Position numbers and translations under genes: made by a program. The notes below the pieces were generated by a model. The model saw only the letters and a program-made list of their open reading frames with translations. It did no database searches and was not told the origin of the DNA. From positions 3,348,001 to 3,412,000 of the forward strand of contig NZ_AP023174.1 in NCBI RefSeq assembly GCF_013426895.1: 64,000 nt of DNA, in the 5' to 3' direction. Numbering within the stretch: the stretch's first letter is position 1; each line of letters starts with the position of its first letter. Below are positions 42,004 through 53,113 of the stretch, piece by piece. This DNA is from Paraburkholderia largidicola. Its GTDB lineage: Bacteria; Pseudomonadota; Gammaproteobacteria; Burkholderiales; Burkholderiaceae.

Positions 42004-42032
42004 GCCTGTTACCGCCGTTAGCGGCAACAGGC
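42004..42032 (-). other. Hairpin between rpsK and rpsD
   Basis: A stem of about 12 bp with one mismatch (GCCTGTTACCGC with GCGGCAACAGGC) in the 146-bp gap before rpsD. No T run follows. It may be a processing or regulatory stem. Confidence 0.5.
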
Positions 42033-42050
42033 GCAAGCGGCGCGAGCGTC

Positions 42051-42455
42051 TTAGATACGACGACGCTTCGGCGGACGGCAGCCGTTGTGCGGAACCGGCG
42101 TCACGTCGGAGATCGCGGTGATCTTGATACCAAGACCATGCAGCGCGCGCACCGCGGACTCACGGCCAGGGCCAGGGCCCTTGATCCGCACTTCGAGGTT
42201 CTTCACGCCGTATTCCATCGCCACGCGACCAGCCGATTCAGCGGCAACCTGAGCTGCAAACGGGGTCGACTTACGCGAACCCTTGAAGCCCTGGCCACCC
42301 GACGTCGCCCAGGCCAATGCATTGCCTTGACGATCGGTGATCGTGATGATGGTGTTGTTGAACGACGCGTGAACGTGAACCACGCCCTCGGCGACGTTCT
42401 TCTTGACCTTCTTGCGAACGCGTTGCGCCGCGGAGTTGTTCGAAGCCTTAGCCAT
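42051..42455 (-). CDS. rpsK: 30S ribosomal protein S11
   Basis: 134 residues with the basic N-terminus and the conserved [25 protein letters not shown] and [12 protein letters not shown] end. It is in the platform of the small subunit. It lies between rpsM and rpsD. Confidence 0.98.
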   Translation of the reverse strand: MAKASNNSAAQRVRKKVKKNVAEGVVHVHASFNNTIITITDRQGNALAWATSGGQGFKGSRKSTPFAAQVAAESAGRVAMEYGVKNLEVRIKGPGPGRESAVRALHGLGIKITAISDVTPVPHNGCRPPKRRRI

Positions 42456-42483
42456 TACGTTTTCCTGTAACTGTCAGTCCCGC

Positions 42484-42849
42484 TTACTTCTTCAGCGATT
42501 GCGCTGCACGACGCGGACCCTTGCGCGTACGGGCATTCGTACGCGTGCGCTGACCACGCAGGGGCAGGCCCTTGCGATGACGCACGCCACGATAGCAGCC
42601 CAGATCCATCAGGCGCTTGATGTTCATCGTCGTTTCACGGCGCAGATCGCCTTCAACGATGAACTTGCCGACTTCTTCACGCAGCTTTTCGAGGTCTGCG
42701 TCGTTCAGGTCCTTGACCTTCTTCGAAAATGCCACACCAGCTGCGACGCAGATGTCGCGCGAGCGCGTGCGGCCGATACCGTAAATTGCCGTCAAGCCGA
42801 TTTCGGTATGCTGGTGATTCGGGATGTTAACCCCTGCGATACGAGCCAT
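42484..42849 (-). CDS. rpsM: 30S ribosomal protein S13
   Basis: 121 residues starting [19 protein letters not shown], with the helix-two-turn-helix segment and the basic tail ([17 protein letters not shown]) that reaches the P site. It is first gene of the alpha group, directly after rpmJ. Confidence 0.98.
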
Positions 42850-42890
42850 TGTTTTTCCTCAAACAAAAAGCGCAAACAAAAGCGCGGCGT

Positions 42891-43007
42891 TCAGCCTTGA
42901 CGCTGCTTGTGGCGCGGATCAGAGCTGCAAATCACGCGAACGACGCCCTTGCGCTTGATGATCTTGCAATTGCGGCAAATGCGCTTAACCGATGCCATCA
43001 CTTTCAT
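42891..43007 (-). CDS. rpmJ: 50S ribosomal protein L36
   Basis: A 38-residue protein, [19 protein letters not shown] at its start. It has the zinc-binding C-x2-C...C-x4-H pattern (CRNC, then CSSDPRH), so it is the zinc-containing C+ form. It lies between infA and rpsM. Confidence 0.96.
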
Positions 43008-43027
43008 GATATTACCCTTTTTTCAAA

Positions 43028-43246
43028 TCACTTCGCCCGGAACACGATCCGCGCACGCGACAGATCGTAAGGCGTCAATTCAACCGTAACCTTGTCGCCC
43101 GGAAGGATACGGATGTAGTGCATCCGCATCTTGCCGGATATGTGTCCCAATACGACATGGCCGTTTTCCAGCTTCACCCGAAAGGTAGCATTGGGGAGGT
43201 TTTCGATAACCTCGCCTTGCATCTGGATTACATCGTCTTTGGCCAT
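43028..43246 (-). CDS. infA: Translation initiation factor IF-1
   Basis: 72 residues, starting [15 protein letters not shown] at 43246; an ATG four codons earlier is not the family start. The S1/OB-fold protein blocks the A site during initiation. It sits between secY and rpmJ; the start overlaps the end region of secY by proximity (8 bp gap). Confidence 0.97.
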   Translation of the reverse strand: MAKDDVIQMQGEVIENLPNATFRVKLENGHVVLGHISGKMRMHYIRILPGDKVTVELTPYDLSRARIVFRAK

Positions 43247-43254
43247 AAGTCCTT

Positions 43255-44601
43255 TCAACGCATCGGGACGCCGCCGCCCTTGAAGTTAGCCTTCTTCAGC
43301 AGCGACTCATACTGTTGCGACATAACGTACGACTGCACCTGCGCCATGAAATCCATTGTGACGACGACAATGATCAGCAGCGACGTTCCACCAAAATAAA
43401 ACGGCACATTCCAGCGCAGCACCAGAAACTCGGGCAGCAAGCAAACGAACACGATGTAGATCGCACCAGCCAGCGTAAGACGCGTCAGGATGCGGTCGAT
43501 ATAGCGTGCCGTCTGGTCACCCGGACGAATACCCGGGACGAATGCACCACTCTTCTTCAGGTTGTCGGCCGTCTCCCTGCTGTTGAACACCAGCGCGGTG
43601 TAGAAGAAGCAGAAGAATACGATCGCCAACGCATACAGCAACACGTACACCGGTTGACCGGGCTTGAGCGCTTCAGCCACGTTGTGCAGCGTGTCCGCGA
43701 ACCAACCAGTCCGCGACCCCGAACTGAACCAGTTCAGGATAGTTGCCGGGAACAGGATGATCGACGATGCGAAGATCGGCGGAATCACACCCGACATGTT
43801 CAACTTCAGCGGCAGATGCGACGACTGTCCACCGTAAATCTTGTTGCCAACTTGCCGCTTCGCGTAGTTCACAAGAATCTTGCGCTGGCCGCGTTCGATG
43901 AACACCACCAGATACGTCACAGCTGCAATCAGCGCGACCACGATGATCGCCGAAATGATGCTCATCGAGCCAGTACGAACCAGTTCGAAGAGACCACCGA
44001 TCGCATTCGGGAAACCCGCTGCGATACCGCCGAAAATAATGATCGAAATGCCGTTACCGAGACCACGTTCCGTGATTTGCTCACCGAGCCACATCAGGAA
44101 CATCGTACCGGTCACGAGCGTCACAACCGTCGTCAGCCGGAAGACCATGCCAGGATCGATCACCAGTGCCGGCTGATTCTCCAGCGCAACAGCGATACCG
44201 AAAGCCTGGAACGTCGCCAGAACCACCGTAAAGACACGCGTGTACTGCGTAATCTTCCGTTGACCTGCCTGACCTTCCTTCTTCAACGCTTCGAGCTGCG
44301 GCGAGACGATCGCCAGCAACTGCATGATGATCGACGCCGAGATGTACGGCATGATCCCAAGCGCGAAAATCGTGAACCGCGAAAGTGCGCCACCCGAGAA
44401 CATGTTGAACATGCCAAGGATGCCGCCCGACTGGCTCTGGAACAACTTTGCCAGCTGGTCCGGGTCGATACCCGGCACCGGAATATGCGCGCCAATACGG
44501 TAGACGACCAGCGCCAGCAGCAGGAACACTGCACGCCGACGCAGATCGCCAAACTTCGCCGCGCTTCGACCGGGTTTTGCGAGACTCGGGCTGTTAGCCA
44601 A
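43255..44601 (-). CDS. secY: Protein translocase subunit SecY
   Basis: A 448-residue channel protein with ten membrane helices, starting [22 protein letters not shown] after the initiator. The start is a TTG at 44601, with GGAGAAGG 5-6 bp upstream; an upstream ATG (44619) has no such site. FKGGGVPMR ends the protein. It forms the Sec pore with SecE/SecG and ends the spc ribosomal series with infA and rpmJ behind it. Confidence 0.97.
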   Translation of the reverse strand: MANSPSLAKPGRSAAKFGDLRRRAVFLLLALVVYRIGAHIPVPGIDPDQLAKLFQSQSGGILGMFNMFSGGALSRFTIFALGIMPYISASIIMQLLAIVSPQLEALKKEGQAGQRKITQYTRVFTVVLATFQAFGIAVALENQPALVIDPGMVFRLTTVVTLVTGTMFLMWLGEQITERGLGNGISIIIFGGIAAGFPNAIGGLFELVRTGSMSIISAIIVVALIAAVTYLVVFIERGQRKILVNYAKRQVGNKIYGGQSSHLPLKLNMSGVIPPIFASSIILFPATILNWFSSGSRTGWFADTLHNVAEALKPGQPVYVLLYALAIVFFCFFYTALVFNSRETADNLKKSGAFVPGIRPGDQTARYIDRILTRLTLAGAIYIVFVCLLPEFLVLRWNVPFYFGGTSLLIIVVVTMDFMAQVQSYVMSQQYESLLKKANFKGGGVPMR

Positions 44602-44647
44602 GAACCTTCTCCGATGCAAATGCTAGTGACGGCAATCGACTTGCACG

Positions 44648-45082
44648 TTACTCGGCGAAAGAACCGCCAGCTGCTTCGATCGCAGCGCGCGCGCCCTTCG
44701 TCGCACCCAGTCCCTTCACAACGACCTTGCGCTTCAACTCGCCCGTCGCAATGATCTTCGCGCTGGTCATCAGCTCGCCGATCAGACCGGCTTGCTTCAG
44801 TGCCAACAGATCGATCTCGTCGACCGGCAGCTTTTCCAGATCACCGAGACGCACTTCACCAACGAATTCCTTCGTCAGCGAGGTAAAGCCACGCTTCGGC
44901 AGACGGCGTTGCAGCGGCATCTGACCGCCTTCGAAGCCGACCTTGTGGAAGCCACCCGAACGCGATTTTTGACCCTTGTGACCACGGCCAGCGGTCTTGC
45001 CGAGGCCAGAGCCGATGCCGCGACCAACGCGACGCTTTGCGTGCTTCGCGCCTTCAGCCGGCTTCAGGTTATTCAATTCCAT
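44648..45082 (-). CDS. rplO: 50S ribosomal protein L15
   Basis: 144 residues starting [18 protein letters not shown], with the glycine-rich [21 protein letters not shown] loop region. It starts at the ATG at 45082; a TTG two codons earlier is not used by the family. It is between rpmD and secY. Confidence 0.98.
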   Translation of the reverse strand: MELNNLKPAEGAKHAKRRVGRGIGSGLGKTAGRGHKGQKSRSGGFHKVGFEGGQMPLQRRLPKRGFTSLTKEFVGEVRLGDLEKLPVDEIDLLALKQAGLIGELMTSAKIIATGELKRKVVVKGLGATKGARAAIEAAGGSFAE

Positions 45083-45112
45083 TATCAACTCCTTGAGTGC
45101 CCGAACGGCCGC

Positions 45113-45295
45113 TTAGCCGATGACCTTAACGAGGTACGAGACCTTGTTGATCATGCCGCGCACAGCCGGCGTGTCCTGCAGCTCGCTAACCGAGTTCAGA
45201 CGACGCAGGCCAAGACCGCGCACCGTGGCGCGGTGCGATTCGCGGGTCCCAATCAGGCTCTTGACGAGCTGAACCTTGACAGTTTTATCAGACAT
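45113..45295 (-). CDS. rpmD: 50S ribosomal protein L30
   Basis: 60 residues starting [16 protein letters not shown]; typical L30 with [15 protein letters not shown]. The long in-frame extension upstream overlaps rpsE and is not coding. It starts 10 bp after rpsE. Confidence 0.97.
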   Translation of the reverse strand: MSDKTVKVQLVKSLIGTRESHRATVRGLGLRRLNSVSELQDTPAVRGMINKVSYLVKVIG

Positions 45296-45305
45296 GGTGA
45301 CCACC

Positions 45306-45824
45306 TTAGCCCAGAATGTCTTCGACGGACTTACCACGCTTCGCGGCGATGTCAGCCGGCGTCGACTGCTTGCGCAGACCATCCAGCGTCGCACGAACGA
45401 GGTTGTACGGGTTCGTCGAACCGTGGCTCTTGGCCACAACGTTTTGCACGCCCATCACGTCGAACACTGCACGCATCGGGCCACCAGCGATCACGCCGGT
45501 ACCGTCCTTCGCCGGAGCGAGGAGAACCGTCGATGCGCCGTGCTTGCCGTGCACTTCGTGTTGCAGCGTACCGTTCTTGAGCGGCACCTTGAACATGTTG
45601 CGGCGGGCTTGTTCCATTGCCTTCTGAACAGCGACCGGGACTTCCTTGGCCTTGCCCTTGCCCATGCCGACGCGGCCATCACCGTCGCCAACCACGGTCA
45701 GTGCGGCGAAACCGAGAATACGGCCACCCTTCACGACCTTGGTCACGCGGTTGACCGAAATCATCTTTTCGCGGAGGCCGTCGTCGCGTTCGTCAGCCTG
45801 AACTTTCGCTTGCATCTTTGCCAT
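45306..45824 (-). CDS. rpsE: 30S ribosomal protein S5
   Basis: 172 residues. The dsRBD-like N-terminal domain has [16 protein letters not shown]; the C-terminal domain has [16 protein letters not shown] and [18 protein letters not shown]. It takes part in decoding accuracy and the mRNA entry channel. Confidence 0.98.
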   Translation of the reverse strand: MAKMQAKVQADERDDGLREKMISVNRVTKVVKGGRILGFAALTVVGDGDGRVGMGKGKAKEVPVAVQKAMEQARRNMFKVPLKNGTLQHEVHGKHGASTVLLAPAKDGTGVIAGGPMRAVFDVMGVQNVVAKSHGSTNPYNLVRATLDGLRKQSTPADIAAKRGKSVEDILG

Positions 45825-45838
45825 GACGAATTCCTTCC

Positions 45839-46204
45839 TTAGAACTTGAGCCCGGCTTCGCGCGCCGCATCAGCCAGCGCTTTCACGCGGCCGTGGTAGC
45901 GGAAACCCGAGCGGTCGAAGGCGACGGATTCGATGCCGGCAGCCTTAGCCTTTTCTGCGATGCGCTTGCCGATCAGGGTCGCAGCGGCAACATTGCCACC
46001 CTTGCCCGACTGGTCGGCCAGTTGCGCACGCACTTCGGCTTCGAGCGTCGACGCGCTGGCGAGCACCTTGGTGCCGCACGGCGAGAACACTTGCGCATAG
46101 ATGTGCGTGTTCGTGCGATGCACGGCCAGACGCGCGACTTGCAGCTCAGCGATCTTGATACGCGTCTGACGAGCGCGGCGCAGGCGTGATTGAGTCTTAT
46201 CCAT
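45839..46204 (-). CDS. rplR: 50S ribosomal protein L18
   Basis: 121 residues, a 5S rRNA binder. It has the basic start ([14 protein letters not shown]), [11 protein letters not shown], and the ending [24 protein letters not shown]. Confidence 0.98.
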   Translation of the reverse strand: MDKTQSRLRRARQTRIKIAELQVARLAVHRTNTHIYAQVFSPCGTKVLASASTLEAEVRAQLADQSGKGGNVAAATLIGKRIAEKAKAAGIESVAFDRSGFRYHGRVKALADAAREAGLKF

Positions 46205-46216
46205 GATTGCGCACCC

Positions 46217-46747
46217 TTACTTCTTCTTCGTTTCTTTGAGGATCACAACCTCGTTGGCATAGCGCACGCCCTTGCCCTTATAGGGCTCCGGCGGACGATA
46301 GCCGCGCACTTCTGCAGCGACCTGGCCAACTTGTTGCTTGTTGATCCCCTTGATCACGATTTCGGTTTGCGACGGGGTTTCGGCCTTGACGCCTTCCGGC
46401 ATCTGGTGCACCACCGGGTGCGAGAAACCCAGCGACAGGTTCAGCTTGTCGCCTTGCGCTTGCGCACGATAACCAACGCCAACCAGCGTCAGCTTGCGCT
46501 CGAAACCCTTGGTCACGCCTTGCACCATGTTCGCGACCAGCGCGCGAATCGTGCCCGACATCGCATTTGCTTCGCGGCTTTCGTCAACCGGCTCGAACTT
46601 CAGCGTGCCGTTGTCGTTCACCACTTTCACCAGGCGGTTCGCGTTCTGCGAAATCGTACCCAGCGGGCCCTTGACGGTAATGCGCTCGTCGCTCAGGGCC
46701 ACTTCTGCGCCTTGCAGCGCGATCGGGCTTTTACCTACTCGAGACAT
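46217..46747 (-). CDS. rplF: 50S ribosomal protein L6
   Basis: 176 residues, two tandem alpha/beta domains. It starts [11 protein letters not shown] and ends with [22 protein letters not shown]. It lies near the factor-binding site of the large subunit. Confidence 0.98.
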   Translation of the reverse strand: MSRVGKSPIALQGAEVALSDERITVKGPLGTISQNANRLVKVVNDNGTLKFEPVDESREANAMSGTIRALVANMVQGVTKGFERKLTLVGVGYRAQAQGDKLNLSLGFSHPVVHQMPEGVKAETPSQTEIVIKGINKQQVGQVAAEVRGYRPPEPYKGKGVRYANEVVILKETKKK

Positions 46748-46766
46748 GTTTCTTCTCCCTTCGGTC

Positions 46767-47162
46767 TTAAGCGACGTAGCAGATGACTTCGCCGCCCACG
46801 CCAGTAGCGCGCGCCTTGCGGTCGGTCATCACACCCTTCGGCGTCGAAACGATCGCAACGCCCAGGCCATTCATCACCTGAGGAATGTCGTTGCGGCCGC
46901 GGTACACACGCAGACCAGGCTTCGAGACGCGTTCGAGACGCTCGATAACCGGACGGCCAGCGTAGTACTTCAACGCGATGTTCAATTCCGACTTCGCACC
47001 TTCAGCCTTCACTGCGAAATCGTCGATATAGCCTTCATCCTTCAGGACTTGCGCGATCGCAACCTTGACTTTCGACGAGGGCATCGTCACCGAAACCTTC
47101 TCAACCATCTGCGCGTTGCGGATGCGAGTCAGCATATCGGCGATAGGATCACTCATGCTCAT
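46767..47162 (-). CDS. rpsH: 30S ribosomal protein S8
   Basis: 131 residues, [18 protein letters not shown] at the start. It is a 16S rRNA binder and, in E. coli, the repressor of the spc operon. The C-terminal half has [20 protein letters not shown]. Confidence 0.98.
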   Translation of the reverse strand: MSMSDPIADMLTRIRNAQMVEKVSVTMPSSKVKVAIAQVLKDEGYIDDFAVKAEGAKSELNIALKYYAGRPVIERLERVSKPGLRVYRGRNDIPQVMNGLGVAIVSTPKGVMTDRKARATGVGGEVICYVA

Positions 47163-47176
47163 TTACGTTTCTCCTA

Positions 47177-47482
47177 TTACCAGCTCGCCTTGGTCAGGCC
47201 AGGGATCTCGCCGCGGAACGCGATTTCGCGAATCTTGTTACGCGCCAGCCCGAATTTACGGAACGTGCCACGCGGACGACCAGTGATAGCGCAACGGTTG
47301 CGCTTGCGGGTCGGGTTCGAATTGCGCGGCAGTTGCTGCAGTTCGAGGCGAGCTGCATAACGCTCTTCTTCCGACTTGCTTTGGTCGTCGATGACAGCCT
47401 TCAGCTCAGCACGCTTCGGTGCGAACTTTGCAGCCAGGCGCGCACGCTTCTTTTCACGTTCGATCAGTGCCAGTTTAGCCAC
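47177..47482 (-). CDS. rpsN: 30S ribosomal protein S14
   Basis: 101 residues, the long C-minus form: no C-x2-C zinc pair, with [29 protein letters not shown] in the conserved region. It is zinc-independent, in contrast with L36 in the same cluster. Confidence 0.97.
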   Translation of the reverse strand: MAKLALIEREKKRARLAAKFAPKRAELKAVIDDQSKSEEERYAARLELQQLPRNSNPTRKRNRCAITGRPRGTFRKFGLARNKIREIAFRGEIPGLTKASW

Positions 47483-47489
47483 GGTAACC

Positions 47490-48029
47490 TCAGTTTCTGA
47501 ACGGGAACTTGAAGCTGGCGAGCAGTGCCTTTGCTTCGTCGTCAGTCTTCGCAGTCGTCGTGATGCTGATGTTCAGCCCACGCAGCGCGTCGATTTTGTC
47601 GTAGTCGATTTCGGGGAAAATGATCTGCTCTTTCACACCGATGTTGTAGTTGCCACGACCGTCGAATGCACGGCCCGACACGCCACGGAAGTCACGCACA
47701 CGCGGGAGCGCAACCGTCACGAAACGATCGAGAAATTCGTACATTGCCTGGCCACGCAGCGTGACCATCGCACCGATCGGGTAACCCTGACGGATCTTGA
47801 AGCCCGCGATTGCCTTGCGTGCCTTCGTGATGACCGGCTTCTGGCCCGCGATCTTCGTCAGATCGCCAACGGCGTTCTCGATGATCTTCTTGTCAGCGAC
47901 GGCTTCGCCAAGACCCATGTTCAGGGTGATCTTGGTGATGCGCGGCACTTCCATCACGGACTTGTAACCGAACTTCTCGATCAGGCCGGGAACAACCTTC
48001 TCTTTATAAAATTCTTGCAAACGTGCCAT
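47490..48029 (-). CDS. rplE: 50S ribosomal protein L5
   Basis: 179 residues, binding 5S rRNA in the central protuberance. It has [15 protein letters not shown], the central [11 protein letters not shown] and the closing [17 protein letters not shown]. Confidence 0.98.
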   Translation of the reverse strand: MARLQEFYKEKVVPGLIEKFGYKSVMEVPRITKITLNMGLGEAVADKKIIENAVGDLTKIAGQKPVITKARKAIAGFKIRQGYPIGAMVTLRGQAMYEFLDRFVTVALPRVRDFRGVSGRAFDGRGNYNIGVKEQIIFPEIDYDKIDALRGLNISITTTAKTDDEAKALLASFKFPFRN

Positions 48030-48045
48030 TTTTTACTCCGCAGCG

Positions 48046-48354
48046 TCAGGCGCTCAGCACAGCACCGGTCGTCTTGAGGAAACGTACTTTCTTTTCCCCT
48101 TCGACCTTGATGCCGACACGCGACGGCTTGCCATTCGCGTCGACCAGCGCGACGTTCGAAATTTGCAACGGCATTGCCTTCGCTTCCACGCCGCCCGTCG
48201 TACCCTTCATCGGGTTCGGCTTCACATGCTTCTTGGCGATATTGAGGCCTTCGACAGTCACACGGTCATCAGCAACAGCCAGCACAACACCACGCTTGCC
48301 CTTGTCTTTGCCGGTGATGACGATAACTTCGTCACCCTTGCGAATCTTGTTCAT
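48046..48354 (-). CDS. rplX: 50S ribosomal protein L24
   Basis: 102 residues with a KOW motif near the start ([19 protein letters not shown]). It is an early assembly initiator at the tunnel exit. It is between rplN and rplE. Confidence 0.98.
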   Translation of the reverse strand: MNKIRKGDEVIVITGKDKGKRGVVLAVADDRVTVEGLNIAKKHVKPNPMKGTTGGVEAKAMPLQISNVALVDANGKPSRVGIKVEGEKKVRFLKTTGAVLSA

Positions 48355-48363
48355 TTCGGCTCC

Positions 48364-48732
48364 TTACAGCACTTCCGGCGCGAGCGAAACGATCTTCATG
48401 AAACGTTCGCTGCGCAGCTCACGCGTAACCGGCCCGAAAATGCGGGTGCCGATAGGCTCAAGCTTGGTATTCAAAAGCACGGCTGCGTTACCGTCGAACT
48501 TGATCAGCGAGCCGTCTTGACGACGCACACCCTTGGCGGTGCGAACCACCACGGCGTTGTAGATTTCGCCTTTCTTCACGCGCCCGCGCGGCGTTGCCTC
48601 TTTGACGCTCACCTTGATGATGTCGCCAATGTTGGCATAACGACGCTTCGAGCCGCCGAGCACCTTGATGCACATGACTTCACGCGCACCCGTGTTGTCG
48701 GCCACTTCGAGCCGAGTTTCGGTCTGGATCAT
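48364..48732 (-). CDS. rplN: 50S ribosomal protein L14
   Basis: 122 residues starting [22 protein letters not shown]. It lies at the subunit interface. It is first gene of the spc series, behind a promoter and a leader of about 210 nt. Confidence 0.98.
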   Translation of the reverse strand: MIQTETRLEVADNTGAREVMCIKVLGGSKRRYANIGDIIKVSVKEATPRGRVKKGEIYNAVVVRTAKGVRRQDGSLIKFDGNAAVLLNTKLEPIGTRIFGPVTRELRSERFMKIVSLAPEVL

Positions 48733-48945
48733 GGTTTATCTTTCCCAACTTAATCCGGTTGCACCACCATGATGCACTCGGTCAGTCTTGGTCCCGTCAG
48801 CCAACGGCTGCTTGGGTATGAACAGCAGCGACGGCAAACGAAACCCGCCATCGCAATCCGGTGATTCTGTCGACATGGACTGGCGCCCAAGTCGCTTCCC
48901 CCACCTACGACTTCGCCCGCGATGGGGCTCCCACAAAGAGGGAAG
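48733..48945 (-). other. Long untranslated leader of the spc series
   Basis: The probable transcript start near 48945 leaves about 210 nt before rplN. An 8-bp stem with one G-U pair (GCGATGGC with GCCGTCGC) lies in the middle. A 66-codon open frame runs through it but lacks a start site I would trust. A ribosomal-protein binding structure is possible, not shown. Confidence 0.45.
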
Positions 48946-48979
48946 ACCGAGATTATAACAAATAACCTCGGTCTTGCAA
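48943..48979 (-). promoter_or_regulatory. Promoter of the rplN (spc) series inside an inverted repeat
   Basis: On the minus strand TTGCAA (48974-48979), a 16-bp spacer and perfect TATAAT (48952-48957). A 9-bp perfect inverted repeat, AAGACCGAG/CTCGGTCTT (48943-48951 and 48967-48975), surrounds the -10 box and touches the -35 box. Confidence 0.75.
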
Positions 48980-49024
48980 GCGAAATCTACTGCGATTTCA
49001 ACTACTTCTTACAGCTCAGCCGCT

Positions 49025-49297
49025 TTAGATGATTCGAGCAGCTTCGATCAGACGCGACACCGCCCAAGCCTTCGTCTTCGACACCGGACGAGTTTCCTGG
49101 ATTTCAACGAGGTCACCCTCGTTATAGGTGTTCGCTTCGTCGTGAGCGTGGTACTTCTTCGAACGTACGACGTACTTGCCGTAGATCGGGTGCTTCACGC
49201 GGTGCTCGACCAGCACGGTAACCGTCTTGTCCATCTTGTTGCTGACGACCTTGCCGACCAGCGTCCGCTTGAGCGAGGTTTTTACGCTATCGTTCAT
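49025..49297 (-). CDS. rpsQ: 30S ribosomal protein S17
   Basis: 90 residues, an OB-fold 16S binder with [19 protein letters not shown] and [19 protein letters not shown]. Its start overlaps the rpmC stop by 4 bp. It is the last gene of the S10 series; the next gene has its own promoter. Confidence 0.98.
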   Translation of the reverse strand: MNDSVKTSLKRTLVGKVVSNKMDKTVTVLVEHRVKHPIYGKYVVRSKKYHAHDEANTYNEGDLVEIQETRPVSKTKAWAVSRLIEAARII

Positions 49298-49488
49298 TTC
49301 TGGTTCGCCTTCTCAGTCAGGACGGTCCGTACACGTGCGATGTCGCGACGAACCTTCTTCAGCTGGCTCGTGTTCGTGAGCTGCTGGGTCGCGAGTTGCA
49401 TGCGCAGGCCGAATTGCGCCTTCAACAGGTCCGACAGCTCCTTGTTGAGCGCGGCCTGATCTTTCTGGTGAAGTTCGGATGCCTTCAT
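49294..49488 (-). CDS. rpmC: 50S ribosomal protein L29
   Basis: 64 residues, two helices: [19 protein letters not shown] at the start and [19 protein letters not shown] at the end. Of two adjacent ATG codons I take the second (49488), which has the better distance from GGAG and matches the family length. It binds trigger factor/SRP near the tunnel exit. Confidence 0.97.
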   Translation of the reverse strand: MKASELHQKDQAALNKELSDLLKAQFGLRMQLATQQLTNTSQLKKVRRDIARVRTVLTEKANQK

Positions 49489-49498
49489 CATTCACTCC

Positions 49499-49915
49499 TT
49501 AGGCGCCGAGCTGGCGAACCATGAACGTCGTCTTGAGCGGCAGCTTGGCTGCAGCCAGACGGAACGCTTCACGTGCCAGTTCTTCGGTCACACCATCCAT
49601 TTCGTACAGCATCTTGCCCGGCTGAATCTCGGCGACGTAGTACTCAGGGTTACCCTTACCGTTACCCATACGCACTTCCGCCGGCTTTTGCGAGATCGGC
49701 TTGTCCGGGAAAATGCGGATCCAGATACGGCCGCCGCGCTTGATGTGACGCGTCATTGCACGACGCGCTGCTTCAATCTGACGCGCGGTCAGGCGGCCGC
49801 GACCGATAGCCTTCAGACCGTACTCACCGAACGACACCGCGTTACCACGCGTTGCGACGCCCGTGTTACGACCCTTCTGCTCTTTGCGATACTTCCTGCG
49901 TTTCGGTTGCAGCAT
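49499..49915 (-). CDS. rplP: 50S ribosomal protein L16
   Basis: 138 residues. It starts [19 protein letters not shown] and contains [23 protein letters not shown] and [15 protein letters not shown]. It contacts the A-site tRNA elbow and is needed late in 50S assembly. Confidence 0.98.
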   Translation of the reverse strand: MLQPKRRKYRKEQKGRNTGVATRGNAVSFGEYGLKAIGRGRLTARQIEAARRAMTRHIKRGGRIWIRIFPDKPISQKPAEVRMGNGKGNPEYYVAEIQPGKMLYEMDGVTEELAREAFRLAAAKLPLKTTFMVRQLGA

Positions 49916-49917
49916 CG

Positions 49918-50712
49918 TTATTCTCCAGTCTTACCGTCGCCGGCACCGCCACGGCGCGGAGCACCACGGCGAGCACCTGCCGGTGCACCTTCACCATCGC
50001 GACGCGGGCGGCGATCGCCCGGACGTGCGTTGCGGCGCGGACGCTTTTCTTCGGCAACTTCTTCAACCACCGGAGCGTCGTTGCGGCCGAGCGTGTCGCC
50101 CTTGTAGACCCACACCTTCACGCCGATGATGCCGTACGTCGTCTTCGCTTCCGAAGTTGCGTAGTCGATGTCAGCACGCAGCGTGTGGAGAGGCACGCGA
50201 CCTTCGCGATACCACTCGGTACGCGCGATTTCGATACCGTTCAGACGGCCCGCGCTCATGATCTTGATGCCTTGAGCACCCAGACGCATCGCGTTTTGCA
50301 TCGCACGCTTCATCGCACGGCGGAACATGATCCGGCGCTCGAGCTGCTGGGTGATCGAATCAGCGATCAGCTGCGCATCCGTTTCCGGCTTGCGGATTTC
50401 TTCGATGTTGACGTGAACCGGAACGCCCATGCGCTTTTGCAGCTCGGACTTCAGCAGTTCAATGTCTTCACCCTTCTTGCCGATCACGACACCCGGACGC
50501 GAGCTGAAAATCGTGATGCGCGCGTTCTTTGCAGGACGCTCGATCACAACGCGGCCGACGGACGCGTTCTTCAGCTTCTTCTTCAGGTATTCACGAACAC
50601 CGATGTCTTCCTGCAACATCGCCGCGAAATTGTTGTTGTTCGCGTACCAACGCGAAGCCCAATTGCGGCTGACGGCCAAACGGAAGCCAGTCGGATGAAT
50701 TTTCTGTCCCAT
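49918..50712 (-). CDS. rpsC: 30S ribosomal protein S3
   Basis: 264 residues. The KH domain carries [14 protein letters not shown]; the C-terminal half has [27 protein letters not shown] tail of about 40 residues rich in Arg, Gly and Pro ([17 protein letters not shown]) is longer than in E. coli (233 aa). It helps to form the mRNA entry tunnel helicase with S4 and S5. Confidence 0.98.
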   Translation of the reverse strand: MGQKIHPTGFRLAVSRNWASRWYANNNNFAAMLQEDIGVREYLKKKLKNASVGRVVIERPAKNARITIFSSRPGVVIGKKGEDIELLKSELQKRMGVPVHVNIEEIRKPETDAQLIADSITQQLERRIMFRRAMKRAMQNAMRLGAQGIKIMSAGRLNGIEIARTEWYREGRVPLHTLRADIDYATSEAKTTYGIIGVKVWVYKGDTLGRNDAPVVEEVAEEKRPRRNARPGDRRPRRDGEGAPAGARRGAPRRGGAGDGKTGE

Positions 50713-50723
50713 CGTATGGCTCC

Positions 50724-51053
50724 TTAATTCCCGACCGTCACAGTGATGTGACAGGATTGCTTCTCGATGCGGTTACCGCGACCCTTTGCGCGTGCGGTGA
50801 AACGCTTCAGCGAAGCAGCCTTGTCGACGTAAATGCTCTTGATCTTGAGCTCGTCGATATCGGCGCCTTCGTTGTGCTCCGCATTCGCGATCGCAGACAA
50901 CACGACCTTCTTAACGATACCCGCCGCCTTCTTCGGCGAGAACGTCAGAACGTTCAGCGCCTTGTCGACCGGCAAACCACGAATCTGGTCAGCCACAAGG
51001 CGCGTTTTCTGCGCCGAGATGCGGGCACCGCGATGAATTGCTTTCACTTCCAT
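50724..51053 (-). CDS. rplV: 50S ribosomal protein L22
   Basis: 109 residues; [22 protein letters not shown] at the start and the beta-hairpin ([14 protein letters not shown]) that lines the exit tunnel. Confidence 0.98.
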
Positions 51054-51065
51054 CTTGATTGCCCC

Positions 51066-51341
51066 TTATTTCTTGGCCTTCTTGTCGGCCGCGTGACCCT
51101 TGAACGTACGGGTCAGTGCGAACTCGCCAAGCTTGTGGCCGACCATGTTTTCCGTGACGTACACCGGAACGTGTTGACGGCCGTTATGCACAGCGATCGT
51201 CAGACCAATAAAGTCCGGCAGGATCGTCGAGCGACGCGACCAGGTCTTGATTGGCTTCTTGTCGCGCGATGCTGCAGCCGCCTCAACTTTCTTCAGCAAA
51301 TGGGCGTCGCAGAACGGACCTTTTTTAATAGAACGTGCCAT
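51066..51341 (-). CDS. rpsS: 30S ribosomal protein S19
   Basis: 91 residues starting [15 protein letters not shown], with [22 protein letters not shown]. It is in the head of the small subunit, paired with S13. Confidence 0.98.
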   Translation of the reverse strand: MARSIKKGPFCDAHLLKKVEAAAASRDKKPIKTWSRRSTILPDFIGLTIAVHNGRQHVPVYVTENMVGHKLGEFALTRTFKGHAADKKAKK

Positions 51342-51351
51342 TGCCTACTCC

Positions 51352-52179
51352 TTAACGCTTGTGACGGCGCTGGACGATCATGCTCGTCGTGCGCTTGTTG
51401 CTGCGGGTGCGATAACCCTTCGTCGGCGTGCCCCACGGGCTCACCGGATCGCGACCTGCAGCCGTCTTGCCTTCACCACCACCGTGCGGGTGATCGACCG
51501 GGTTCATAACAACGCCACGCACCGTCGGGCGGATACCGCGCCAGCGGTTCGCGCCAGCCTTACCGATTTGACGGAGGCTGTGCTCTTCGTTGCCCACTTC
51601 ACCGATCGTCGCGCGGCATTCGATGTGAACGCGGCGGATTTCGCCCGAACGCAGACGAACCTGCGCGTAGGTGCCTTCACGAGCCAGCAGCATCGCCGAC
51701 GTACCAGCCGAACGCGCCATTTGCGCGCCCTTGCCCGGCAGCATTTCGATGCAGTGAATCGTCGTACCAACCGGGATGTTGCGGATCGGCAGCGTGTTGC
51801 CTGCGCGGATCGGAGCTTCCGAACCCGACATCAGTTGCTGACCAACCGTCACACCCTTCGGAGCGATGATGTAGCGACGCTCGCCGTCTGCGTACACGAC
51901 CAGCGCGATGTTCGCGCTACGGTTCGGATCGTACTCGAGGCGTTCGACCTTCGCGGGAATGCCATCCTTCGTGCGACGGAAGTCGACGATACGATAGTGC
52001 TGCTTGTGACCACCACCCTTATGACGCGTGGTGATGTGGCCGTTGTTGTTACGGCCGGCGGTCTTGCTCTGCGCGTCGAGCAGCGGTGCGTACGGCTTGC
52101 CCTTATGCAGATCCTTGTTGACCACCTTGACCATCGCGCGGCGGCCCGGCGAAGTCGGCTTAACTTTCACGATTGCCAT
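51352..52179 (-). CDS. rplB: 50S ribosomal protein L2
   Basis: 275 residues with the conserved late segment [14 protein letters not shown] near the peptidyl-transferase centre and a basic tail. It is among the largest and most conserved primary rRNA binders. Confidence 0.98.
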   Translation of the reverse strand: MAIVKVKPTSPGRRAMVKVVNKDLHKGKPYAPLLDAQSKTAGRNNNGHITTRHKGGGHKQHYRIVDFRRTKDGIPAKVERLEYDPNRSANIALVVYADGERRYIIAPKGVTVGQQLMSGSEAPIRAGNTLPIRNIPVGTTIHCIEMLPGKGAQMARSAGTSAMLLAREGTYAQVRLRSGEIRRVHIECRATIGEVGNEEHSLRQIGKAGANRWRGIRPTVRGVVMNPVDHPHGGGEGKTAAGRDPVSPWGTPTKGYRTRSNKRTTSMIVQRRHKR

Positions 52180-52181
52180 GA

Positions 52182-52496
52182 TTACTTGGCCTCCGCTTCA
52201 AAGTTGATTTCCTGGCCGGGCTTCAGGCAGACGTACGCCTTCTTCACGTCCTTACGCTTACCCATGAAACGGCCAAAGCGCTTGGCTTTGCCCTTCTGGA
52301 CCAGCACGTTGACGGAATTGACTTCCACCTTGAACAGCAGTTCGACGGCAGCCTTCACTTCCTGCTTCGTAGCGTCCGGCGCAACTTCGAACACGACTTG
52401 CTCGTTCTTGTCAGCCACCAGCGTCGCCTTTTCGGAGATCACCGGCGCGAGCAGAACTTGCATCAAACGATGATCGTTTTTGCGAACTTCGCTCAT
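52182..52496 (-). CDS. rplW: 50S ribosomal protein L23
   Basis: 104 residues; [24 protein letters not shown] at the start and the extended loop [19 protein letters not shown]. It is the docking point for trigger factor and SRP. Its ATG overlaps the rplD stop by 4 bp. Confidence 0.98.
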
Positions 52497-53113
52497 GACA
52501 GCAACTCCTCGATCTGGGCGACCGCAGCCTTCGTGATCAGCACTTTCTTGAAGTAGATCAGCGACAGGGGGTCGGCGTAACGCGGCTCGACAACGGCCAC
52601 GTGGGCCAGATTGCGCGACGCGAGGTACAGGTTTTCGTCAACCGTGTCGGTGATGACCAGCACGGAGTCGAGACCCATTGCCTTGAACTTTTCGGCCAGC
52701 AGCTTCGTCTTCGGCGCTTCGAGCGTCAGCTCGTCGACAACCGCGATGCGGCCTTCGCGGGCCAGCTGCGAGAAGATCGAGCAGAGACCTGCGCGATGCA
52801 TCTTCTTGTTGACCTTGTGCGAGAAATTTTCTTCCGGCGAATTCGGGAAGATGCGACCACCGCCACGCCACAACGGGCTCGACGACATACCGGCACGAGC
52901 ACGGCCCGTACCTTTCTGGCGCCACGGCTTCTTCGTGGTGTGCTTGACCTGCTCACGATCCTTCTGTGCGCGGTTGCCGCTACGTGCGTTCGCCTGATAA
53001 GCGACGACGATCTGGTGGATCAGGGCTTCGTTGTAGTCACGACCGAACACGACGTCCGATGCGTTGACTGCCGCGCCTTCCTGACCGTTGGCGTTCAGGA
53101 GCTTAAGTTCCAT
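52493..53113 (-). CDS. rplD: 50S ribosomal protein L4
   Basis: 206 residues. The tunnel-lining loop is [26 protein letters not shown]. In E. coli L4 also represses the S10 operon through its leader. Its start shares a base with the rplC stop. Confidence 0.98.

Noticed and set aside
48736..48936. 66-codon frame in the rplN leader as a possible leader peptide
   Set aside because: No ribosome binding site in a good position and no regulatory run of codons; kept only as part of the leader note.
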